Origin: Taxillus chinensis
Taxonomy: Eukaryota > Streptophyta > Magnoliopsida > Santalales > Loranthaceae
Assembly: GCA_023512835.1 (NCBI GenBank)
Contig: CM042092.1
Location: forward strand, 50,660,400-50,724,399
Reading direction: 5' to 3'
Length of the DNA: 64,000 nucleotides
Every line of letters starts with the position of its first letter. The stretch's first letter is position 1. The notes under the pieces were generated by a model. The model searched no databases. It was given only the letters and a program-made list of their open reading frames with translations, and had not been told where the DNA came from. Shown here piece after piece: positions 46,829-57,987 of this stretch. Position numbers and translations under genes: made by a program.

Positions 46829-48268
46829 TGATGGTCCCTTGGAGCCTAGAGGGGGGGGGGGGTGTGAATAGGCTCTTATCGAAACTCTTTCTATTCTCTT
46901 ATGACACAAACACTTATCTAGTTAAGTGATAGAATCATTGCGGAAGATAACCAGATAGTGGAAGTATTTTGTTTTATTATCAAAAGATAAATACAACAAA
47001 ATAGAAGCAAGACTCTCTTACACTCTGTTTACAAAAGGATTCACACACTAGCCTATATTATGTCTTTGAACTCTTGTACATACATAGGATTGATTCAGGC
47101 TCGCTCACACTCTCTTATTTGCAAATGTACAAGTATGAATATTTATACAAAAACATTCCTAAAGGACAACCTTGGAACTTGTAGTTCCAGAATGCGTTCA
47201 GCACTAACTATTCCTCGGTAATCTCTCTGCCTTGACTGCTGTGGTTTGTGGAGCTCAAGATCTTGGGTTTGAAGAGTATAATTGCCTTTGTGAGTTCCCA
47301 AGTATAATTAAAGTTGTGTCCACATATCCGGGTGATCCACGTGTAAGATTCTTCAGGTTCTCAACGAGTTTGTCTTATATCGGGACACCACGAGCTGATA
47401 ACTTTAAATGCGGTAAGTTGAAGTAGAATCTTCTTGGTCCAATGTAATTTTCCTTACTCCATTGCTAATGAAGCTTGGAACCTTACTCCGTGTCAATGGT
47501 TGCTTACTCCATATCTATTTGGTACTGGAATCCTTAGTCCGTGTCAGCGCTTCCTTACTCCATGTGAATGAGAATGTCGGAGTGCTTATTCCGTATCAGT
47601 GCTTCCTTACTCCGCATGTAAGTTCCTTACTCCGTATGTAAGTTTCTTACTCCGTATGTAAGTTCCTTACTCCGTGCGAGTCTAAAGGATCGGATGGCTT
47701 ACTCCGTACTAGCACATCCTTACTCCACATGAGTGAGTGGTCCGGATTCCTTACTCCGCATTTGGTTTCCTTACTCCGTGCGAGTAAAGACTCGGGTCCT
47801 TATTCTGCATCAGTACTTCCTTACTCCGTATATATGAATGACTCGGATGCCTTACTCCGTGTCTGCTTTACTTTAGTTCACTTGAGTGGAAGACTTAACT
47901 TTTTAGCTCCGTGTCGACTCTTTTACTTCGTGCGACCTTGTAGATCAAGATTCTTACTCTGCATCAGTTTGACTTAGTCCGTTTGAGATATTAAGAGCAG
48001 ATTCCGTAATCCGTAGCTTTTAAGTTCTTAGTCCGTACGAATGTTCCTTATTCCGTATGTATTGGTGACTTGGTTATTTACCAAGTGTTTGACGACACTC
48101 ACTCTTGTCCGGATCAGGATTATGTATCCTGTCCTTAGCTTTGTTCTCACGAGTGTATCTCCGGATTAATAACATATCTTCTGCAATGATCAAAGAAACA
48201 CAAAAGATCTCAAATCAAATTACATAGGGCTTTATCAGCATGATCCAAATTCTGGGCTTGATCCAACA
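46829..48268 (-). repeat. 3' LTR of the copia element (1.44 kb)
   Basis: Contains about twenty copies of CTTACTCCGTATG-like units (47450-48060) and a G-run at 46851-46862. Near-identical to 57988-59436. Confidence 0.95.
47450..48060 (-). repeat. Array of ACGGAGTAAG motifs in copia LTR
   Basis: On the sense (minus) strand, TACGGAGTAAGGAA or TGCGGAGTAAG recurs about twenty times at 15-35 bp spacing. The partner array is at 58610-59225. Confidence 0.9.
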
Positions 48269-48282
48269 ATCTCCCCCAATTA
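48269..48282 (-). other. Polypurine tract of the copia element
   Basis: ATTGGGGGAGAT on the minus strand directly abuts the 3' LTR. Confidence 0.85.
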
Positions 48283-48411
48283 TGGATATGCCCAAACCCT
48301 TTGTAATCTGATTTGGTAAACAGCGCAAAAAGATAACATACAAAATACACATCACAACCATTTTCATTTATCAGCAACAAAATACAATTCAGCCTTTATA
48401 CAAGATTTTCA

Positions 48412-51120
48412 TTAAGGTACATAAGGCTTATTATACTTGAAGATCATTGTTGCTGCTTTCTCTCTAAGCTCCATTGTCTGCTTCATCGAATAAGTGGTGT
48501 GTTGGCTCCAAGATTTGTCCACACTTAAGAATGACTTGATGAAGTAATAGATAAAGGCCCCGTAACTATCTCCATCTGGCTGTTGTGGCACTTGCTTCTT
48601 GCCCCGGAATGTCGCCTTCAGCTTCTCAGTTGGTCTCAAAGGAGTGATGCTCAACTTTTCATATAATCCGGCTTTCTTCACAGCTTCAGTCAACCTGAGA
48701 CATAGTGGTTCCCATTGATTCTTTCTTACATACTGCTCTACAATTTGATGAGAATCAATTAGAATCATCTGTTTGGACTGAATCATGAAGACAGCCATCA
48801 TGAAATGTGGCGACATGATCCGGTACGGAATGAGGATAGTTGAGAGAGTTCTCCATGGCTTCCTATCCTCAGCAGTTCCGTCGATAAAGGACTGAATGAC
48901 ATCTATACTGGGAAGATAGCCCTCATTCCAGCACGGCAGAACTTCAAACAAGTGGCCGTCATTGTACAAAGATGGAAACAGCCTCATCTCCATTTTAGCA
49001 GCCCTAGAGAAGTTATCAATGTCGTCTGTTGTAAAGAGGCCTTTCTCTGAACAAAGGGTCCGAATGTTGTCCGGGGAGAAGGGGTATAGGTCAGAGAGAC
49101 ATCTTCTCTCAGCAGAAGACGCAGCATAGCACATCATTGCCTTACGCACGCTTCCGTTCGCATCAAGAGGGTCACACGCCGCGTATGATGGGAGGAAGGT
49201 GTCAGCTGCGGATGGAGAGGATGGAGGAAGAGCTGCAGTCGAGGAGCTTGGCTGAGAGAAGCGGCTACGTTTGGGGATTTGAACTCCCTAAAGCAATGAA
49301 GAGGCAGGCCGCTTCTCAGCACGAGTGGATGAATGTGATGCAGGAGGAGCAGAAGGATCAGATGACACTCTCTCCCTTGGTTTGGCAGATCGCCGGGGAG
49401 CAACGGGAGGGCGAGCCATCGTGTGCGCTAGGTCCGCGAAGGAGGTAGACAAGGAGTGGACGGACAAGGCGACTAGGTCCATCTTTTGTTCCATGGAGGT
49501 GGAGGAGTCGGTGAGGGCGGAGAGGAGTTGGGCGCCAAGAGCATCAACCTTGGCGGCGATGGCGGATATTTGGGCGCTTTGAGCTTGGGCGTGGCGGTCC
49601 AGCTGGGCGGAGAGCACAGCGTCGGAGTGGACCGTGCCAAAAGAAGCACGCCCAAGGGCCAACTCTGAAGCTTTGGAGGACTCCCCCGTATGAACAGGAG
49701 CAGGAGTGCATTGGGCAGAAGAGTCCGCAGGAGTATCAGCAGCAGCAGCAGAAGGGGCATCCGGAGCAGCAGACCCGCTTTGACCAGATAGGTCAACAAC
49801 GGGAATGTCAACAGCAGGAGAAGAAGGTCCAGCCTTAGCAAGGGAAGGACTCCGTGCGGCATGAACCGGACTGGAGGGGTTAGGGAACGGCACATCGGGA
49901 ATGGAGGCCGACGTAAGAAAGCCTTGGTCCAAATTCCAGATGATCATGGTCTCCGGGGATTGAGTATGGCGAGTGTAAAACACCTGGAGATCGCTGTCAG
50001 AAATGGAGGCTGTGTGGGCAAGGCTGAAACGGAGCCAAAGGTCCGTTAAGGTGTCGGCGGAGAGATGGTCAAGGTAATCTCGGGGTTGAGGTAGGGGACG
50101 CAAAGGAGCTTCCGGGATAGATTCCGGGACATCAGCAATGGCGGCAGCAACGGCAATATCAACCGCAGCAGCAACAGCGGAAGTGGAGGGAGTGGGGACA
50201 TCCGCAGCAGAAGGGGCTGAGGAAACACCTCTAGGGACACTGCGTTGAGATGGCCCCGCAACCTCAGAGGGTTCGGCATGGACGCTGTGCTGGGAGGCCC
50301 GAGAAATGGAGGGTGCAGCAACGGACCGAATCCGGGAGGATCGGTGAGCTGAGCTGACGGCAGGGGCATGGCTGTCGGAGGGGTCACCAACAGAACTGCC
50401 TTGTTATTCCGTGGCAGGGAGAAGGCGGAGAGCGGCAGAGGGATGGCGGGCTGTCATGTTCCCATCAGGCGTGATATAGCGAAGATAATAAGCCAGAGGA
50501 AAGGGAACAGCGTCAGAGCGGGCAAAATGGTCCAGATGAAGATGCCGGAAGACAATGCTTAGGATGCGCCCGAAGGAATGGTTCTTGGGTCCAGTCTGCA
50601 GCAGTTAGAACAAAAACGTCCCCCAGTCCATCGGAAGACCTTCGAAAATGCCGTACATGGCTAGAAGAAGATCGTACGGAACAGAGTCCAGAGCGGAAGT
50701 GCGAGCCAGTAAACATCGACTCAGTATGATCGCCATATAGCAATAGCGACCTTGGAAGGACTTCACCTTGTATTCCTTGCCTTTATAGGTGCAACCCATA
50801 GAAGTCGCCATGGGATCGGCATTGGGGCGCTGTGATTCACCGGGGGGTAGACTAAGAGCAGCGCGGAGAACGTCGGGGGTAATGAGGATGGATTCACCGC
50901 AAACATAGGAGATGATGGAGTCGGTGGTACAGCGGATCCGTTGGTAGTACTCGAGAATGTTGTCTATAAGAAGATCTACAGGATTGGAGATCAAGTCGAG
51001 TATGTGAGAGGCTTCTAGAAGAGGGTGAATATGGAAAAACCAGTCCTGAGGGTTGGAGACAGCGCTCCAATCGACCAAATGTCCGGGATTGACGCTGGAA
51101 AGAGAGGTTCTGGGTGCCAT
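48412..51120 (-). pseudogene. Extra copia ORF: plant transposon protein domain fused to Ulp1-like protease, 3 stops
   Basis: One reading frame of 902 codons runs from an ATG at 51120 to a stop at 48412, interrupted by TAA 50605-50607, TAA 50404-50406 and TAG 49288-49290. N-terminal about 240 residues (DWFFHIHPLLEASHILDLI, GRYCYMAIILSRCLLARTSA) resemble the family called putative plant transposon protein. The middle is a Ser/Ala/Pro-rich linker with a helical stretch (QLDRHAQAQSAQISAIAAKV). The C-terminal 245 residues have Ulp1 features: His in SPHFMMAVF, Asp in MILIDSH, Gln in VPQQPDGDSYGAF. The family has Cys where this copy has Tyr before Gly. Ulp1 enzymes cleave SUMO from proteins. Each stop is one C-to-T change from CAA or CAG. 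Family assignment is by eye. Confidence 0.7.
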
Positions 51121-52622
51121 TGTAGATGAAAGTTGAAGGGCGAGAGGGAAAGCGAGGTCTTAGGGATTGAAGGAGCAATGAGAGTTTTAAGGATTTGAAA
51201 AGGGTAACACTCGTGCTTCGCAGGAATGACCAGAATATATAAGACCGAGTCCGTGAATGTCAGCGGGTCTAGGAATTTGGCGAGTGAAACAGTAGACCGC
51301 TTGACAGGCTGATGTCATTAGTCTTGATATTGGTGTGCCTCCGAATTAAAAGATGACGTGGAGACGGCATGACCAAGTAAGGATAACAGCTGTTTGCCTT
51401 CCAGGGGAAGTGTGTGCATCCCGAGACATGCATTTAATGAATCATCATTATTCCTCCTCAAAAGCACGCGATATAAAATAAGACATGGATTATCGCAATT
51501 TGACAGTGTTCGGAGTCCAGGAGGAATGAACCGACAATCATCCGGAATCAGCGATAGTCGAGTAATGAGTATCCGGATGAAAAGTAGACCGTGTCCGTAG
51601 TAACAGAGTGCGGTGAGAAAAAAGTAGATTCCTTTGCTGTCAATAAGTCGGAGAGAAGAGAAGTACCACAACACTTCAAATCCAAGACTATGGACTGGAT
51701 TTATCGATAAGGGTGCAAAGAAAATCTGAACCTGTAGCTTCACAAAAATAAGCTAAAAGTACAAAAGCTTAACAGGCAAGGATTAGTACGGATAGGAGAA
51801 AATAGTCAGTGAAGAGCTATATAATCCGAACTAATGAGTAGCAGAACTTGTGCATTACAAAGAATGAAATAGACATATACATACTAGAGAATGATCAATG
51901 TGACTGAATCAGGGCATATGTCAGATAATAAATACACAAGTTCATATAGGTCAACATAACGAAACCGTCCTGCTGAACGACGTAGCTAAGATTAATTAAA
52001 AATCATATGATTTGACCAAACTAGGATTCATGAGTGAAAAATGAGGAAGGGGACACATGTCAAAAGCAAGCAGTTGATTATCCGATTAAAATGCATGGTT
52101 GAAGAAAAAAATACATCCAGGCATGCCATACTTCTGTTTCAACAACGCATGTCTAGTCAGATCTGGAAGTAAAGGTTTAGAGGAGGGAGTATCTGAGACA
52201 TATTAGGGGGTTATTACTGAGGTAATAGATGAAGCCTAGGCTCCCCCGTAGATCATTCGATCCTCTCAATGAAAGGCTCCCCCTCGAATAGACAGCCAGG
52301 AAAGAGGTCATGAGACATATACGGGGGGTATTACTCGAATAATTTATAAAGCATTTTCTCCCCCGTAGATTGTGCAATCCTCTCGGTAGACCTTTCCGGC
52401 TTAAAGAAACTCAGCACTGTCTATCTTTATAGGAAACTATACTTCAGAAGCTGATTAGACTGCGATTGTGTATTCATCCACCAGGCATTCTGAGCTAACC
52501 CATTTCATTTCTTCAACTATACATGTTAATAGAGTAATCTAAATGAACAGGCATTTGTCATGTGGTGATCAGTGGAAATTAAGATCATGAAACCAGAATG
52601 AGGTTAATCATATAAACTTTAA
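51121..52622 (-). other. Copia region between pol and extra ORF, non-coding
   Basis: No credible ORF. The upstream flank of the extra ORF contains 'cctcgctttccctctc' and could hold a promoter or splice acceptor. 52166-52395 has a tandem duplication with purine tracts. Confidence 0.5.
52170..52395 (-). repeat. Diverged tandem duplication with repeated polypurine tracts
   Basis: Two units ('gagacatat...gggggttattact...ctcccccgtagat...caatcctctc') of about 130 bp. On the minus strand they contain CTACGGGGGAG twice and CGAGGGGGAGCC once, similar to the polypurine tract at 48269. Confidence 0.65.
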
Positions 52623-55580
52623 TCATGTTTGCTTAAACGACTTCAGTCGGGAAACGCAAGTATCCTCCAAATATGAAGTTGATATCAATATCAGAAGCAT
52701 GAACCACGATAAACAGTAAGTATGATCAACATTAAGAGTCCCAAATTCATCGTTTGGGTACCAGAGTCCCAAATTCATCGTTCCCTTGAGATACCTTAAT
52801 ATCCGTTTAACATGAAGCATATGTGACTCCTTGGGATTCGCCTGATATCGTGCACAGATGCAAGTTGCAAAATAATGTCTGGGCGACTTGCTGTAAGATA
52901 CAGCAAGGATCCTATCATCCCTCTGTAGTCAGTCACATTTACTGATATGCCGTCCACATCAGGATCTAACTTGGCACTGACAGGCATGGGAGTTTTGACG
53001 GGAGATGAACCTTCTATACCAAACTTCTTAATAAGATCGCGAGTGTACTTAGCTTGATTAATGAAGATTCCTTCCTTTAATTGTTTAACTTCTATTCCAA
53101 GGAAGTAGGACAGTTCTCCCATCATGCTCATCTCAAACTTGCCTGTCATCAACTTTGCAAACTCTTCACAAAGCTTCGGATTTGTTGATCCAAAAATGAT
53201 ATCATCCACATATATCTGTATGATTAGAGTGTGTCCTTTCTCTTTTCGTAGAAATAAGGTGGTGTCTATCTTCCCTTTTTGGAAGTTGTGAGCAAGTAGG
53301 AATTCGACGATTAGTGTCGTACCAGGCTCTTGGAGCTTGCTTCAAACCATATAAAGCTTTCCGAAGCTTGTAGACTAGATGTCCTGCCTTAGGTTCAACG
53401 AACCCGAGAGGTTGTTCAACGTACATCTCCTCTTGAAGATCTCGATTCAGGAATGCGCTCTTGACGTCCATTTGATAAACTATGAAGTTTTCATATGAAG
53501 CATACGCCAGAAACATTCGGATTGCCTCAAGTCTTGCTACCGGAGCAAAGGTCTCATCATAGTCTATTCCTTCTTCTTGACGATATCCTTTGGCTACCAG
53601 TCTGGCTTTGTTCCGAATTACTATTCCATCCGTATCAAGCTTGTTCCGGAACACCCATTTAACTCCTATGACTTGTTGAGACTTAGGCCTTGGTACTAGA
53701 GTCCACACATTATTTCTCTTGAATTGATTCAGCTCTTCTTGCATGGCTTCTATCCAATTGGAATCCTGAAGAGCTTCATCTACCACCTTTGGTTCTATTT
53801 GAGATAGAAAACACGAGTAAAGACACATGTTGAAGGTGGCTGCTCTTGTTCTTACACTAGCAGTAGGATCACCAATCACTTGATCTGAGGGATGGTTTTG
53901 GGTCCATCTGTAATTCTGTGCATGTGATGGTTGATCTTGAATAATTTGAAGCTCTGCCAGATTAGGTGGTTCAGGTATATCTGCTAGTTGAGCTTCTTCC
54001 GGACCAGATGTTTCCGTATCAGAAGGTATGGTTGAACTAGGTGGTTCTTCAACACTGTTTCTTTCAGTGTTAATTGGTCCAGACGGGCTTGAAGGTGCTC
54101 CAGAATTTTGGGTATCCAAAGGAGTATTTCCGGAGCTTAATGGTAGTCCCAAGTCCGAATCATCCGTAGTATCATCCATATAATTTCTTTGTGCCTCGCT
54201 GATGAAACGTGGTTGGTCAGAATGTGTAACAGGAACATTCATAAACTTCGAATAGTCGATGTTGCTGTCCGGGACCTGTACATTTGAACTTGAAGAAGCA
54301 ACTTTTGACCAATCAAGATTAGTTTCATCGAACGTCACATGGATAGATTCTTCAACTTTAAAAAGTTTTCTATTGAAGACCCGATAAGCCTTGCTATGTA
54401 ATGAGTACCCGACAAAAATCCCATCATCAGATTTTGGTTCACATTTATTCCGGATTTCTTTGCCATTTATCAATATATAGCAAGTACACCCAAAAGCTCT
54501 GAAATGTGAAATTGTAGGCTATCGTCCTCTCCACATCTCATAAGGTGTTTTCATGGTAGATTTATTTATTAGAGTTCTGTTCTGAACATAGAAGGTAGTG
54601 GACACAGCTTCAGCCTATAGACTGAGAGGAAGCGCTACCCCTGCTAACATAGATCTTCCAACCTCGACTAAAGTACGATTCTTACGCTCAGCTACCCCAT
54701 TTTGTTGTGGAGTTCTGGGCGCAGAGAAGTCATGCTGAATGCCCTGTTCAAAACAATATGATCTCATATCTGAAAAATCAAATTCTGTACCATGATCACT
54801 CCTGATGCATTATGCTCAGTCCTTGTGAGTTGCTTATCCAGTTGAAAAGATCTACAAGATGCTCAAAAGTTTGATCCTTTGATTTCAGGAACATCACCTA
54901 TGTGTATCTGGTGAAATCATCGATAACCACAAGGGTATATCTCGCACCAGCCAGCGAAGGAATAGAAATAGGACCACAGAGGTCCATATGAAGAAGTTGC
55001 AGAGGAGCAGATATTGAGTTAACTGATTTGCTCTTAAAGCTATGTTTGGTCTGTTTGCCAAGTTGGCATTCTCGACAGAGAGTGTCTCTGGAGTATTTGA
55101 GTTTAGGTAGACCAGTGACAAGATCAAGTGATGCTAACTTAGACAGTGTCTTAAAGTTTAAATGTGCATATCGCTTGTGCCATAACCAATTATCTTCATC
55201 TGAAGCTTTAGTGAGGAAGCATACAGGGTCAGAAGAATTATTTCTTAAGACCACTGAGTATTTCCCCATCTCTTGATCCGGATAACTTAACATCTCCGGA
55301 TAAGTTTTCCCTTACTATACAGGTGTTGGACATAAAGGAAACAGTAAATCCTTTGTCACATAAATTACTGACACTTAGCAAATTATGCTTCAAACCTTCG
55401 ACTAGTGCAACTCTAGTGGTTGATACACAGCCATTGGTTAAAGTGCCATACCCGACAGTCTTTCCTTTGCTGTTGTCGCCATATGAAATGGATGGACCTC
55501 GTTTTTCATTAACTTCTACAAGCAATGTCTGATCACCCGTCATATGTCCGGAGCATCCACTTGCTTTGATTGATCTTTAA
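52623..55580 (-). pseudogene. Copia pol: protease, integrase, RT, truncated RNase H
   Basis: Protease starts near 55575: the expected Asp-Ser-Gly reads Ala-Ser-Gly (KASGCSGHMTGD), so the catalytic Asp is lost. GKTVGYGTLTNG and LKHNLLSVSNLCDKGF follow. Integrase: zinc finger LWHKRYAHLNFKTL...CRECQLGKQTKHSF, then core with MDLCGPI, IRSDHGTEFDF and QQNGVAERKNRT, so the DDE motif is visible, though in several frames with stops. RT (54473-52796): [30 protein letters not shown] and an intact YVDDIIFGS, with a frameshift near 53290. RNase H stops after YLKGTMNLGLWYP (52750) and is mostly deleted. Not functional. Confidence 0.9.
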
Positions 55581-55879
55581 CTTCAAGTGATCCGGCAGTA
55601 CATTCCAGAGATGCTCCTGAAAAACAGCAGTTTACACTTTTGGTGCCCAAACTTGTTTCGGGCGGTTAGAAAGAACAGCGATAATGTCAACGATTCCGGA
55701 TTTGACTTTGCTAGGACTTTTAGCTCTCCAAGTTGACTTTAATTTGTTAGTTTCAGGCTTCTTTTATTTGGGTTATCTTGGGAGAGATACTCCTTTGAGG
55801 TTTAGATTTTGTTTTGCTCAAAGAACCCTTTTTATTGAACTGATCTTTATTGGTACGAATTTGATTACAAAGCCAGTTA

Positions 55880-55945
55880 TCAGATAAACTCCAACATTGA
55901 TAGTGATAATGACCTATTTCCCTACAGATGGAGCAGACACTATAA
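55880..55945 (-). pseudogene. Second gag zinc knuckle of the copia element
   Basis: CSICREIGHYHYQC on the minus strand fits CX2CX4HX4C. It lies about 200 bases after the recognisable end of gag in another frame. Two zinc knuckles with a coiled coil between them are typical of SIRE-type gag. Confidence 0.7.
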
Positions 55946-56126
55946 TGCGGAGTACAAACAGGGGATACAGGTCTCTTAGATTTTACAGACTTTCTACTGT
56001 TCCCTGTGGCCTAATGCATTGCGTTTGGGTGACACGCTCTTGGCCCTAGATGCGTCGGCCTTTGCCTTTCCTTTCTTTTTGGGTGCTACGGTTTTGGCTT
56101 TAACTGCAGCGGCCTTCCCTTCATCA

Positions 56127-57926
56127 TTAGTTACGGGTGCTACTGCCGGGAAGTGCAATAATGACCTCGACTCCACAATCATAAACTATGGTGCCACCTG
56201 AAATGAAACCATCCAACGGTTTAGACGTACTAATAGGATATAAGTTGGTTAGTTTTGGAGTGAAATCCGGAGGACACTCAGTAGCTTGAGCATTGGAGGT
56301 TGATGATTCTGAGCCTAGGCCAGGTTTGACTCGAACATTATCCGGATCAGTCCTGAATGAAGAGGTTATTTCCCCAGATTTAAGCCACTTACGATTTATT
56401 TCCTTTTCTTGTTCAAGTTCATTCTCGAGTCTTTTTACAATAACTTTTAGGCCTGAGAGATTGGTATTTAGCAGATGATTTTTAGCCCTTAGATCGTGAT
56501 ACCAAGCTTCTTTTCCTCTGAAGTCAGCTATGTCCTTTTCAAGTCTAGTAATAGTAAATTCAAGACCTTTATTCTGACTTTCCATATCTTTGTACATTTG
56601 AGTAATTATTAGTCTCTCATTCTTTTCATGATCACGTTCAGTAATAAGAGATTCTATTTTACTCATGAGCTCAGAGATAGAAGGTACCTCAGTATTTGCC
56701 ATGAGGCAGACGTTCGGCTTAGGAGTTGGCTCATCATCCGAGGATTCCTCCTCTTCTTCCGAGCCACTAATGTACTTTGTCACAAGCGCCTTCCTCTTGT
56801 TCTTGTTGTTGTCTGAGGTGGTACGTCGAGGAGTAACCTTGTCACTTTTCTCTGCCGTCTTAGATTTAGATCTGCATTCCTTGGCCCAGTGACCGGGTTT
56901 CCCACAATCAAAGCATTCTTGGGAGCTCGACTCCGATCGTTCCTTCCTTCTGGATGATGAGGAGCCTCTTCTGAATCCTTTTCTACTTTTCCGAAGGAAT
57001 CATTCAAAGGATTTAACAAGAAGAGCTATTTCCTCTTCTGCGTCTGAGTCAGAATTCTCTGACTCATCCGTATCATCCTCTTGATGATTATTGGAGCATT
57101 CCATAGCTTTGAGGGCTACCCCTTTTTCTTTCCGAGCTATTTTCTCATCACGGTCAGTGTATCTGAATTTGACCTCATGAGTCCGAAGCTCTCTGTATAT
57201 TTCTTCAAGGGCAGTAAACGGCCAGTTTTTGTCAGCTTGCATCTGGAGCTGCTTGGAGTAGTAGCGATCCGGCACGGATCGAAAGAACTTGTCATTGATT
57301 TGAGACTGAGTGTAGTGTTCATTGACAGTTTTTAGCTCTAGAATGAGCTTGCTGAATCACCGATATATACTCTCAAGGGATTCGCCAGGTTTGTGATTGA
57401 AACTCTCAAAGTTCTGTCTGAGAGCACATATCACGTTTTGCATCTGGGACTGACTTCCCTCATAGAGGATTGTCAGTTTATCCCAGACAGCTTTTGCTAA
57501 CGTGCAGCCCTGGACGTCCGTGAAAGCCTCGGAATCCAAAGACGATATAACGTAAGCCAGAGCCTTTTCGCTAGCGCACTTCCAGGCTCTTTCATCGTTG
57601 GTAAGTTCGGCATCCGTCTTTGGCCTTCTAACTCTATGTTCTTCGATAGTCATCGGAATTGGAATCTCCTGATGAAGACAGGGCCACATGAGATGGTCAT
57701 GGCATACCATGAACATCTTCATACGAGCTTTCCACTGGGAGAAAAGCTCAGGTGTGAATTTGGGCGGTTTTGTCAGAGTAAAACTAGAACTCCGTGGTTG
57801 AGTAGTGGAGGCAGCAGCAGGTTGAGGTGGGTCGACGTTTTCACTGCTGCTTCGATTCGAGATGGGCACTTGTGCACCTCCGGAGTTAAGGCGAGTGTTG
57901 AATAGCATACTGCTTTCTTTGGCCAT
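56127..57926 (-). pseudogene. Copia gag with zinc knuckle and coiled coil, two stops
   Basis: A single frame starts at an ATG at 57926 (MAKESSMLFN). KPPKFTPELFSQWKARMKMF and AWKCASEKALAYVISSLDSE are typical of copia gag (UBN2 type). TGA at 57357-57359 (IYR stop FSK, an Arg codon in relatives) and a stop at 57000-57002 interrupt it. Zinc knuckle CFDCGKPGHWAKEC at about 56885-56930, an acidic stretch SGSEEEEESSDDE, then a long coiled coil (ISELMSKIESLITERDHEK, RLEKDIADF). The frame ends at 56127. Gag builds the particle. Confidence 0.85.
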
Positions 57927-57973
57927 TACTGAGAGTGAAAGAGTGAGATCTCTACTTAGAACAAATAGAACTT

Positions 57974-57985
57974 GCTCTGATACCA
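57974..57985 (-). other. Primer-binding site of the copia element
   Basis: TGGTATCAGAGC, two bases from the 5' LTR; initiator-Met type, same as at 717. Confidence 0.9.
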
Positions 57986-57987
57986 CT

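Noticed and set aside
51318..51743. Possible env-like gene (141 codons, hydrophobic)
   Set aside because: No signal peptide or transmembrane layout that stands out, and no conserved neighbour frame; it lies in the non-coding gap of the copia element.
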